From contig CP136067.1 in assembly GCA_032622095.1 (NCBI GenBank), forward strand, positions 78,394,705 to 78,458,704: a DNA stretch of 64,000 nucleotides, written 5' to 3'. A program made the position numbers and the translations under genes. Positions 1 to 11,060 of the stretch are shown in pieces (position 1 is the stretch's first letter; the number at the start of each line of letters is the position of its first letter). The stretch is from Siphonodentalium dalli (taxonomy: Eukaryota > Mollusca > Scaphopoda > Gadilida > Siphonodentaliidae). A model generated the notes under the pieces. The model ran no database searches. It was not told the origin of the DNA and was given only the letters and a program-made list of their open reading frames with translations.

Positions 1-701
1 CCTGTGTCGTCAGTTCTGATTTTTTTTCTCCTTTTCACTAAAAGTAATATCTCACAAAAGTCTTCGTGAGATGCCTTCACGTTTTTCTTGCATTAACAAA
101 AGCTTCTTCGTCAAAAAGCGATAGTAAACTGGCGATCTATATAGTGTTTTGTTGTCAAATCTCCTCCCTTGTCGATGTCTAGTTTCACCCAGCAATTATA
201 ACGCAATAACGTGTTGTGGACCAGTCATCACATAATTCAATTATGAAATCTAACGGGTGTTATTATTTTGCCGGTTGTCGTGACATTGATAAAATTGCGG
301 TAATCTGAGAGGCGACTTCGGCGAAATCCGGTGATAATTTACCTCATGAGGTGTGAACATTTGACAACCGAGCGCCTACGAAAGCTTTTCCTTACAAAAC
401 AACATACGGTTTTGTCAATGCTAGGAATGTGTCAAAACTTTCCCAAATGGAAGTGTTGTGTTGATCACTGTCGTCCTTTTGGCTCCATTTTGAAATAAGT
501 GGGAATATATATATTTTTTCTTATTTATTTGTATGATGTTAGATAGTTTCAGGTTAGTAAAGGACAAAATCAAAATTGGACGGCAAAGTAAAGGACCTTT
601 TCCCAAGTTTTCGCCCAGATAGAGGGCCGTCCTTTATAAGGGACGCTATAGGAATATATATATACAAGCAGTCGACGATCAGACATATATAAGAGGGCCA
701 C
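1..701. other. AT-rich stretch, no gene seen
   Basis: I see no conserved protein, RNA gene or clear repeat boundary here. Short ORFs on both strands are not persuasive. The stretch ends where the first 256-bp direct repeat begins. Confidence 0.5.
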
Positions 702-957
702 AATTTTCTGGAAGCGCAGAGCTTCGAAATTCACGCTATGCTGTCAAATAAATAAAAAAAATAGCAGGCATGATGCCCGCCAGAATTGGACAAAGATCAG
801 TAGATCAATTTATTTTGTATTGTATGTATAAGTATATCTTCATTTAAGTTAAATTAGTGTGTATAAAATAACACGTTTCAACCGCAAAAATATGATCAGC
901 ATGCAAGAGAGAATCTTGTTAGACGAACTGTCTACTCAGATATTATAAATTTATTAT
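702..957. repeat. 256-bp direct repeat, left copy (probable target-site duplication)
   Basis: This block recurs at 2572-2827 with a constant offset of 1870 bp and no indels. I count four substitutions (at 730, 823, 861 and 866), about 98.4% identity. Its right edge abuts the 3' tail of the LINE fragment at 958-2571, and the other copy abuts that fragment's 5' truncation point. It does not start with TG or end with CA and has no short duplication outside it, so it does not look like an LTR. I read it as an unusually long target-site duplication; a segmental duplication is the main alternative. Confidence 0.8.
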
Positions 958-2571
958 ATATATCTTTAATTATCCTCCATTACTGAAGATTATATATGAA
1001 CAAATAGCATATAAAGAACATGATACAATCGCTTATACATAAGCATATGAACAGTCAAAAGTATATACAAATATATATATATATATATATATATCATGCT
1101 GCATGGAGTTGGGTCTGCGCGCCTACATGCACGTACCGTCCACCGTCACGTACTGTTCGGCATGACTACACGCGGTGGTAATGCCCCCCCCCCCCCCAAA
1201 ACGCCATTTCGTCGCCGTTGGATACTCACATATAGGGGCGCAGCCACAACAGCATACATTGGTGTATGGTAAACGTACGCACGTGCACCCGGACGCGCAT
1301 GATACTGCAGCACTCGAGTGTCATCCTACTGGTCAACTGACCCCAACCGAATGGGACGCAGGCACATACACGCACAGTCACACGTGCACACGCAACTTAC
1401 ACGGATTTATTTATATAATTGAATGGTTTTATAAAGCAAGTGCGTTTTCAATATAATATAATTCGTGTGAGAATTTGAGACATATTATAACCTGGATATC
1501 ATATGTCATGGATGCGACGATAAGGTGTCACGTATATAGTTAAAGTGAAGTATAGTGAGGTATATATATAATTATATGTGACATATTCATTTCGATGATA
1601 ATATTATAGTGGTCGATATATGTATGAATAAAAAGGTCAAACGTGAACTATATTAAGTAACACCGATCATACCAGCATACAGGTAATAAGCTTGCCACAT
1701 TTTGACAACATTTTTGAAAATTATAATTGGAATGTCGTCATCTTCAATCATTATATCGATCTCAATTTCTGATAAGTTACCAAGGAGCACACTTAATTTG
1801 GCTTCTCCTGAGAGCGATTCGTATTTAAAGTAGGTATTAATCCCCAGTGCATCCATAATAAAATATTCCATCTCATTTCTAAACGAAAACATGGCCGTAC
1901 AATCAATGAATATATGAGACAAAATGTCGGTCGTGGTAGAACCACAGTTCGTACATGAAATTTCTCTGTTGATTCCTATATATATTTGGCTTATCAATTT
2001 GCCAATTGTGAGATACATGGTCTTATCTTCTGGATATAATTTACATAGGCGCCAAACATAAGACATACATAATTCTGTGTGTATTCTATTGAAGAGAGAA
2101 AAACCTGGGTCAGAATTTGTTCTTGATTTCCATGCATCCACGTGTGATGTTTCCATTCCTGTGTTAAAAATATGTTTCCACGAGTTTTTGTCCGGAAAAT
2201 AAGACTCTGTGGTAAAGCTAATTCGATAAGTCATATTGATCAAGTAATGTCACAAAGGTAGTTTTTAGAACAAGACAAACGTGACTCAGTGGTAGACAAA
2301 AGCATGTATATATTCATACATTCTATGAAAGAAAACTTGTTTAACAGTTTTCTTATTGTTGCATTCAACATTGCACAAGGATGATAATAGTGACATTTTC
2401 TTTTTATGTATGTAGAATTCTATTGAATGAATTCCAAGTAAGCCAAGAGCGATATCGGTCCGGGTCCTGGGTTCGAATCCCTGTATCGTTTTTATGCAAA
2501 ATCTATGAGTTCTTTCTATTTTGAGAATTTCATTTTGGGTTATATTCCACAATAGCTCGAGATCCGTGCCG
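958..2571 (-). mobile_element. 5'-truncated, decayed LINE fragment (same family as 38821-42829)
   Basis: On the minus strand this is the 3' 1.6 kb of a non-LTR retrotransposon. Its 3' terminus (plus-strand 958-1000: AT-rich tail, then tctttaattatcctcc and tactgaagat) aligns with the terminus of the longer LINE (38821-38860: tctttattgcctcc and attgaagat). The protein-coding part aligns with the C-terminal third of the longer LINE and runs up to 2571, where it stops at the second 256-bp repeat. The 3' UTR (958-1652) holds an (AT)n run near 1070-1094 and a 14-base C run at 1184-1197. It lacks the RT and endonuclease domains and cannot move by itself. Confidence 0.85.
1653..2571 (-). pseudogene. 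LINE polyprotein C-terminal remnant, broken
   Basis: Two minus-strand pieces, 2286-2571 and 1653-2243, are in different frames and separated by stops. The first carries RTHRFCIKTIQGFEPRTRTD and GLLGIHSIEF, matching IHRFCLKHIQG, RARTDIVLG and MLGIHPI in the intact LINE at 39553-42837. The second carries a Cys-x2-Cys...His...Cys element (SCTNCGSTTTDILSHIFIDC) matching the intact copy's C988-C1006 region, after a WRLCKLYP stretch matching WRTCRKYP. The known role of such C-terminal Cys/His segments in LINE proteins is nucleic-acid binding; that role here is inferred. The piece begins inside the region downstream of RT and cannot encode an enzyme. At least one frameshift and an in-frame TGA lie between 2243 and 2290. 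Confidence 0.85.
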
Positions 2572-2827
2572 AATTTTCTGGAAGCGCAGAGCTTCGAAAC
2601 TCACGCTATGCTGTCAAATAAATAAAAAAAATAGCAGGCATGATGCCCGCCAGAATTGGACAAAGATCAGTAGATCAATTTATTTTGTATTGCATGTATA
2701 AGTATATCTTCATTTAAGTTAAATTAGTGTATATACAATAACACGTTTCAACCGCAAAAATATGATCAGCATGCAAGAGAGAATCTTGTTAGACGAACTG
2801 TCTACTCAGATATTATAAATTTATTAT
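2572..2827. repeat. 256-bp direct repeat, right copy
   Basis: Second copy of the block at 702-957. It begins directly at the 5' truncation point of the LINE fragment. After 2827 the sequence (gctcaatag) departs from that after 957, where the LINE tail starts. Confidence 0.8.
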
Positions 2828-3528
2828 GCTCAATAGATTTTTAGATACTCAGATGTAATATAAATTTACATTTATTTTGCAATAAAATGACATGGTTCAA
2901 TATTTATGAAACTGATGCAAATATTATGAGTATAGTTGCCACGCAATATAATTATATATACATGGGGCAGAATGGTGACTCAGAATTATATTTAATATAA
3001 AGCATACTGTTGAAAAAAATCAGTCAGACGCTTGTCATTCATTTTGTGAGTTTCGCAGGCTTTTAGGAATGGTTATGGGGTATGGTAATGTCAAATGGAT
3101 ATAGCCTATACACAAACATCGCAGTCCGATTCAGAATAGTTACGTCAAACGAATAATGAAGAGGAAAAATAATTATTTAAACAATTTAAACAAACACATT
3201 TCGTCCATAATTAGTGTAAAATATATATTGGAAATGGCCGGTCCAATTGTTTCAAAATTGTAAAATGACGATGACGGTTTGTTTTCTTCGACATCTTTCA
3301 GATTAAAGACAAATTTCCTACCATTAATCTCTTAATGCAGACAGGAATTGTAATTCAATTTCTCCAATAAAAATATAACTCGAACTGTAGTCACTATACA
3401 TGTATATTAGAGTGAAACTCGTCTCAATAATCAATATTCGTATAATCTGAAAAGGTGCATATATAGTTTATAGAAGAAAACGATTGCTTTTTTAAAATAT
3501 CAGATTGAACAGATGTTATACTTCTCCC
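2828..3528. other. AT-rich stretch, no gene seen
   Basis: No recognisable coding sequence, RNA or repeat. It leads directly into the 54-bp minisatellite. Confidence 0.45.
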
Positions 3529-4764
3529 ATGCACTCTTTATATATAGGTACCAATATAGGTCATATAATAATTGATATATACATGCACTCTTTATATATA
3601 GGTACCAATATAGGTCATATAATAATTGATATATACATGCACTCTTTATATATAGGTACCAATATAGGTCATATAATAATTGATATATACATGCACTCTT
3701 TATATATAGGTACCAATATAGGTCATATAATAATTGATATATACATGCACTCTTTATATATAGGTACCAATATAGGTCATATAATAATTGATATATACAT
3801 GCACTCTTTATATATAGGTACCAATATAGGTCATATAATAATTGATATATACATGCACTCTTTATATATAGGTACCAATATAGGTCATATAATAATTGAT
3901 ATATACATGCACTCTTTATATATAGGTACCAATATAGGTCATATAATAATTGATATATACATGCACTCTTTATATATAGGTACCAATATAGGTCATATAA
4001 TAATTGATATATACATGCACTCTTTATATATAGGTACCAATATAGGTCATATAATAATTGATATATACATGCACTCTTTATATATAGGTACCAATATAGG
4101 TCATATAATAATTGATATATACATGCACTCTTTATATATAGGTACCAATATAGGTCATATAATAATTGATATATACATGCACTCTTTATATATAGGTACC
4201 AATATAGGTCATATAATAATTGATATATACATGCACTCTTTATATATAGGTACCAATATAGGTCATATAATAATTGATATATACATGCACTCTTTATATA
4301 TAGGTACCAATATAGGTCATATAATAATTGATATATACATGCACTCTTTATATATAGGTACCAATATAGGTCATATAATAATTGATATATACATGCACTC
4401 TTTATATATAGGTACCAATATAGGTCATATAATAATTGATATATACATGCACTCTTTATATATAGGTACCAATATAGGTCATATAATAATTGATATATAC
4501 ATGCACTCTTTATATATAGGTACCAATATAGGTCATATAATAATTGATATATACATGCACTCTTTATATATAGGTACCAATATAGGTCATATAATAATTG
4601 ATATATACATGCACTCTTTATATATAGGTACCAATATAGGTCATATAATAATTGATATATACATGCACTCTTTATATATAGGTACCAATATAGGTCATAT
4701 AATAATTGATATATACATGCACTCTTTATATATAGGTACCAATATAGGTCATATAATAATTGAT
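3529..4764. repeat. 54-bp minisatellite, about 23 identical copies
   Basis: The unit starts atgcactctttatatatagg, contains a GGTACC site and ends attgatatatac. It repeats with an exact 54-bp period, with the copy starting at 4717 ending after 48 bases. All copies give the same translation on both strands, so variation between copies is little or none. Because 54 is a multiple of three and the unit lacks stops in one frame of each strand, ORFs of 436 and 423 codons appear on opposite strands (3505-4815 plus, 3500-4771 minus). I treat both as artefacts. Such uniformity suggests recent expansion or ongoing homogenisation. Confidence 0.97.
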
Positions 4765-4814
4765 ACTGCAAATGCCAAACAGTTAATTTTCTTGACTGGA
4801 ACTTTGTCTCACTA

Positions 4815-5590
4815 AAATGTAGGCATTTAATAATTAAACACGCGATGTGCCGTAATACATAATGTCGCTGCTTTTATATATGTTCAATGAGAATGGAGTA
4901 TTAAATATACCCGAAGACATTGCAAGTTTAAGGATTTCCCAAATTATAAACATGTGATTGAAAAGGTTTTATTTCTATCATGTATCCATGCTCTATGGCT
5001 TTTTGTTTTCAAATAGGTCTACGAAGGAAGCATAAAATAGGTTGATATTGATAAATATACAAGAACTATTCAGATACCGGCATCATATTTATGCTCCGAA
5101 AAATACTTGCAATGGTCACAGCCATTTTGAAATGTTCGCACAGAAGTGAAACAAACGCTCTTTATTTCTACCTATCAGGAATAGAAAAACACGGAACGCT
5201 CTTTTCTGTTCCATACATGCATGGCTTTGCATGTTTTGGACCCAAGCGCACTGTGTTCGAAGTTGTATTTTGTATGCATATAACGTCATAAAAAAGTAGT
5301 TCGAGAATTTATCGATCTATTTCGATACAGGGAAAAATTAAAAAGCGATTATTAGTAGGTGTTTTTTGGAGCGTAATCAACAGATAAAATCCACTGTGAA
5401 TTAGTTTACGACCGTACGTACGTACGCCATACGCACACATCTCTAATGTGCGAATGTCGTTCAATTTTCCTAATTATTCGGTCAATTGCTTTAAATTTAT
5501 GCATATACGTTTTCAACATACAACATGCATATATATGGCAATATACAGGTATAGAGTACGAGGTAGCGCACTAAATGTATATTAGTACAT

Positions 5591-5637
<47 letters not shown>

Positions 5638-8320
5638 GGTATGTGCGTCCATGGGATATACCAAACAGTGGAATAACACCAGACGATTGAATAATATTCA
5701 TCTTTATGACGGATGTTGACCGGATGTGATGCCGATAAACCCGTCCCAGCATGCACCCGATGACCCACCGTTGGCAAAAACGCGGGTTTAGATATTTACG
5801 GTGTAAATTAACTATATAAGGATGATACCTGATTGGTGAGCGTTTTTGCCATTGCTTGGCCTAATCTAGGATGGTTTTAGCTGACTAATAGTTTGAAACA
5901 CGAATGTGGTCGGATAATACGGTTGGTTACGCGGTGGGGCCACGCTATAAATGTGTAAGTTTGTCGCCACCAGCAAGTGACTTTCCCGCCATATACGTTG
6001 CTATATAGGACTAGATTTGAAAGTTAGTGAATTCGCGCGAAGACAATATAATATATTGTTGCATCGGTGTGGCGCCCCCCTGCTGTTCACAATGCGACAA
6101 ACGCCACGCGTCACAGCCATAATGAGCGATACCCGATCGAGAGAGGGACATTCTCGGTTCACCATATACTATACCTTTCAACAGTTAATATGGTATTCTC
6201 CATGACAAGTAGATTGAGATTAGCGTAGAGACGTGTATCTAGATGGTAAATTCGTTACTTAATATCACCTCTGCCATTGAATCCGATGTCAGTGTCATCA
6301 CTGTCAAATTGTGATAAATTTAAGGGGCGGCACATTCAGTTCAACTTTTGATATACGAGAACATTTTAATGGACATGTGCTAACAGTATACATTTTTCAT
6401 GTGACTTGTGCCACAGTATATTTGGTAGTTGGTCGGGGTCGTTGGTGACAACCAACTATTTTCTAGAGTTGACGCTGTGCTGTCATTCGGGCGTGCTGAC
6501 TATAACGGCTAAGTCATTCCAGTATGGCTCGATGTACATAATCTATATCATATGCATAGAGTATTTGCGAGCAGGGGCGTGGCTATTGTGTCTCCGTTTG
6601 GTGTGTCACCGTATATAATTTCCAACTGCACTCCCCTCGAACCAGACCGAAATTCCCATGTTCGATAAATTCCGTTTGCACCCCCTCAGGTTGCATGGTA
6701 TTTACCACGTGGTCCCTCAATGTTTCAATTGTTGGACATTTCTAACCTGGTAAGATGATCTCCGCCCGCTGAGGGGGGGGGGGGGGGGTGGTGTCAAACT
6801 TGGAATTGACAACTACTAATCGCATGTTTCAGGCCAATATTTTCAAGTCGGGATATTCCAATTTGCACCTACACTTGGTTGGAATTTGGCAACTTTTGTA
6901 TGAACCAACTGTTGGATATGCATATACTAGCAGTAAACTAATGGTTAGAACGTATCCAACTGATCACAATTTGGCCATAAGCAGGAAATTATTTGACTTT
7001 TGGTCTATAATTGCTCTAAAATCTTTGAATTCCACACAAAATACTTGTTTGAAACAAAAGTAATCGGTTTTGTTCAAGTCTGGTCTGAAATTTGTGGTAT
7101 GATAATCATTCGGACCCGTGAAAACGTTTGGTACTGTTTTTACTAATTATCATGATAGAGCGATTCGGTGTCGGATTCTGAAATATATGCACGAAATCAA
7201 ATTCAAGATGGAACATGTTATACAATCAATGTGGTATCGAGAACAATAGCCAGATTCATATTACTGTCGTGTAACATTTGACGACTAGAAATAAAGACTA
7301 CCCTGTTGTTCTATGGCGCGAAAAACATACATATATTGCCTTGGGTTTATATAATCACTTAATCATCTCAAAGTGGTATGCTTAAAATTAAGAAGCGAAC
7401 AACTGTAGATCCTACGAGAAAACCTTAGAACCAAGAACTGGTTATATTGTTTTATTAACGGTCATCAACACTTTGTGTTCATGGCTAAATTTGACAAATC
7501 ATCCGCAGCGGATCGAAGTCACTGCAAGTCTTTGTTCGGTAGACGGCGAGCGAATTGATTATACAGACTTGTTGTAAAATAGTTTGTGTGTCTGTAAATC
7601 CGTCATCGATATACAAAACCACTGTGTTTTAGAGTAGAAAGGCAAACTGTTTGCTTTTGCCAATAAACCGCTCGATTTTTATTGCCCCTTGATCACCGTA
7701 TCAGTTCGCAGTAATTTCACTGCTGACAAATTATCGCTGCCAAGAACCTAATACAAAACCGATGTTTGTCGATCAGGATGAAATCCACGGAATCGCAGAC
7801 GGTGGCGAAAACAATCGAGATGCCACTATGACGGCCAAATAAATCATTCGGAGCTTCCTTGATTAATCAAAGTCTCGGCTGTTCTCACGCGGACGAGATA
7901 TGCGGAGATTCACACAGGGTCCGGGCCTGATTGTTTAATTAGAGTAACCGAGACCTAAAGGGCGGCCGTAAGTGAAAAATGGTCTCGAGGATTGGAACAT
8001 TAACAAATGTCAGATTTCCCAACCACGTGGTACTGACTTGAGTGGCGTTGATTGGAGGAAGATTGTGTTATTTATCATATACCGAGAAACCGAAAGGAGC
8101 GACAGATAAATAGTATAATATAGGTGGCAGTAATTAATTGTGAAAATTGTAATAAATGTTCGGGTGAATAGATCGTTGGTTTGTGTGAAATCTTATCTTA
8201 TTTCTGAGATAATTCACAGTTAATTTTGTTACCATTTGTAAACCAGTTAATCAGAGTTTGTAGAAAGAAATAGAGCCACGCATGCGCATTGTCGTCCTTC
8301 ACTCACATTACCGTATGTGG
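4815..8320. other. No recognisable gene; scattered simple repeats
   Basis: No ORF here resembles a known protein. Visible items are a (TA)19 microsatellite at about 5595-5632, a 16-base G run at 6773-6788, and one copy of the recurring aaacgctctttatt motif near 5153. The stretch before the G run (6721-6750, tttcaattgttggacattt) resembles a small dispersed family also seen near 56590, 61505 and 62105. Confidence 0.5.
5595..5632. repeat. (TA)n microsatellite
   Basis: About 19 uninterrupted TA dinucleotides. Simple sequence; no gene role can be read from it. Confidence 0.97.
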
Positions 8321-8790
8321 GCATCGAACCGGAAGTCTTGAAAACTGCTACTGTCCATAATCGTCTAGCCGGACTGCGATTATCTTATCCGCGACCTAAC
8401 ACGTCGGCTGTGTGGACATTACTAAAAAGGAAGGCCCTTTCAGTCAGAACATGGGTTCGAATATTTACAGATAAGGGACATTGAAACAGCGCATATCCTT
8501 CCTCCGAAATTGTGACAATACGAGTACTGGCACTTGCATATAAATCAGATTGATGAAGGCACGGACTAATTTGATTGTTCGTTACTTCAGATGTGCTTGA
8601 TTCAGTGGGCGTGAGCAAATTCTCATTTCTTATCAAAATGGCCAAGAATCGATCGGAATGGCACATATAGAGATGTTCCTCAACTCAAGATGACCCATGA
8701 AACTATTCCATCATGTCAACCCGAGCCAACCTCGCGACAAGCCCAGACTGTGACGATCTTATCCACGACCTACATGTATAACCACATATA
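8321..8790. repeat. Dispersed repeat family D1, two adjacent partial copies
   Basis: The segment 8540-8790 shares ordered blocks with 13365-13600, 16535-16790 and 55100-55275: a start like gcacggactaatttgattg, then ctcatttcttat, then a run like cccagactgtgacgatct followed by tatccacgacc. The stretch 8370-8455 resembles the same family's distal part (tctagccggactgcgattat, then cagtcagaacatggg). Copies are clearly divergent, which points to an old interspersed repeat of unknown class. Confidence 0.65.
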
Positions 8791-9785
8791 TAGAGTAATC
8801 TCCCTAGCTATATAGGCCCCCAAATCTATTCAGTTTAATTATGTTCACCAACACAATAGATATGACAAATTAAAACCTATATATGGAATTAAAATGTTCA
8901 TGTAAGACTTATTACGCATAACAACCAATTTCACGGGAGGAATACATGAGTTTCGGGTGCTTTCCGGTTCAGATTGGGTGATGATTCCAGGTACACTGTG
9001 AGGGGACCTGATATGGAGTTAGAGAGTTGGAGATGTAAGAAATGTCAGAGAGATATATAATATCTTCAAATGTATATGTAGAAAATATCATAGACTTTCC
9101 CCTGAAATGTTTGAAACACCCATGCATAAACTTCGACTCAATTGAAATCGCAATTATGCATTTGTCATGTGATGTCTGAACGGAATTTCAAGATTCATAT
9201 ATTTATGATATTCCATAAAGCATGCACTCCGAATAATACAACTGACGCCGGAGATATCTCGGCTACTATATGGTATCTTGCTTGGCATATATGTTTAGTG
9301 TCCTTGTGTAAATTAGAAATCCAAAACTAATCAAACGAAAAGTCTTATCTATACATAGCGTAAACGAAAACACCAACAGTCAAAGATAATGTATTCAGTT
9401 TGTGTTTCCATGCTCAGCAGTATATATCGGATAACGGAGAAATGAATACATAATACGAAATATAACCATCCCTATGGTAATAGTGACTTTAACATGAGCA
9501 GAACCGCCACGAACTCGCCTTGATTAATTGTGCTTTACCACGCAAACTGACAAGAAATCCCCGCCCGTGACTATAAAATCGAAGCTGCCACTATAGAGCA
9601 AATAAAGAGACGAATCCTGATGAGTTCCATTTCCATCGTGTTCCTTGAATATGTTGTCAAACAAAATTAAATTGAATATTCTTACGCATGGGGATAGGAG
9701 GCAACGGGAAACGTTTTACTTGCGTCATCATGTGTGCATTTTTTCAAAATGGATGACGATTATATATTGTGTTTCGTTTCTTATA
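8791..9785. other. No recognisable gene
   Basis: AT-rich, with only short random-looking ORFs. Nothing specific seen before the inverted-arm element begins. Confidence 0.4.
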
Positions 9786-11060
9786 GTCTAGGCAAATATG
9801 GACATAGGTGTCGCCTGGAGAGGGAATTTATGAGACCTACATTTTTAGTTAGCATGAATACCTAACTTTCGGAATCCGTATGTTGGATTTGTCAGATAGG
9901 CGGACTTTTTTCGCACAGCGTGGTTTTATTGAGGCACCTGGTGATAAAATCGGTCATTTTTTAAATAAAGCCGACATATTTGGCAGAGTATATTCACACC
10001 TTTTGAGAAGAGATATTCGTCCAATTTTGAAACCTGTGAATGGGGCGATAACCAGAGTAAGGTAATACATGTAACAATTGAATATCGGAGCGACAGTCAT
10101 AAAATAATTTTTAGGGTGAGAAGAATATGACGATTCACGCAAAGCGTTGTCTTTCGTTTCTTATAAAATCAGAAGTAAGATAGTTATGCCCAATTATTTT
10201 ATACCATGGAAAACTACTGCCATTTAGCTACGTTCTAATATATCACTTATCGCTGTTGGTCGCATTATTTTCTTATCAAAGGCAGAAAAATCACCCCCCC
10301 CCCCTAAAGATGAGAGGCGCCAGGCTGTGGTGTAAGGCACACAGAACGCACGATTATGTGCCAAATTGCGAAATTAACACAACGACCGTTGATAGACTGC
10401 TAAGATATTGTCTAATAGATATGTGTAGATATGTGTAGAGCACTCCAGTAACAATATTACATAATGTACCTCCTGAAATTTTTTTAAATTTTTTCTCCAA
10501 AAAGATAATCTGAAATGCATTTTGTCTTCTCCCGGGAGGCAAAAATGAAAATATTGTATTAAGGGTGGAGATAATTAGTGTAAACGGTAATTTCGTTCCG
10601 TCTTTGTTTAAAAACTGGCATAATAACCAAAGATGGCTGCCAATATGGTGGCCGGTATATAGGTGGGAATTGTGAAATTTGTAAGAACGCACGATTACTT
10701 GCCAAAATGACTTAACTAACACAACGGCCGTTGATAACCTGCTAGAGTTTTATGTAATATATATATCCCGATCCATCGACTAGAAAATTTAAGTGAAACC
10801 GGTACACAAAGCACCTCCTGGCCCCAATTTTTAATTAAATATTAAATTAGTTTAGTCCAAAACTAATCGAAAACCTATTTTTGTCATCTTCTCGAAATGC
10901 ATAAAGACTATAATGCAGCGTGGGTGGATAAAATTTGTATGTACGATAATTTCATGCCGTCGGTGGTTACTACGTGACATATTAACCCCAAGATGGCTGC
11001 CAATACGGTGGCCGGTATATGGATGGAAATTGTAAAATCTGCCATGCCGCAATTAACACC
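9786..11060 (+). repeat. Left inverted arm with two tandem subunits
   Basis: The terminal segment runs to about 10340. It is followed by subunits at about 10350-10690 and 10690-11050, each beginning near an aacacaacggccgttgat-like block and ending in an agatggctgccaatatggtg-like block plus a ggtggccggtatat stretch. The second subunit is more diverged. A 10-to-12-base C run interrupts the terminal segment near 10293. Confidence 0.75.

Noticed and set aside
2463-2484. Pol III B-box-like ggttcgaatccc as a tRNA or SINE
   Set aside because: It falls inside the LINE coding remnant, where the opposite strand encodes the conserved IQGFEPRTRTD segment; no A box or tail accompanies it.
702-2827. 256-bp repeats as LTRs of an LTR retrotransposon
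   Set aside because: No TG...CA ends, no short outer duplication, no primer-binding or polypurine site seen, and the interior is a LINE fragment reaching exactly both edges.
3500-4815. Two long ORFs (436 and 423 codons) on opposite strands as a repetitive protein
   Set aside because: Both arise from a 54-bp period divisible by three in a uniform tandem repeat; opposite-strand openness and identical units argue against coding selection.
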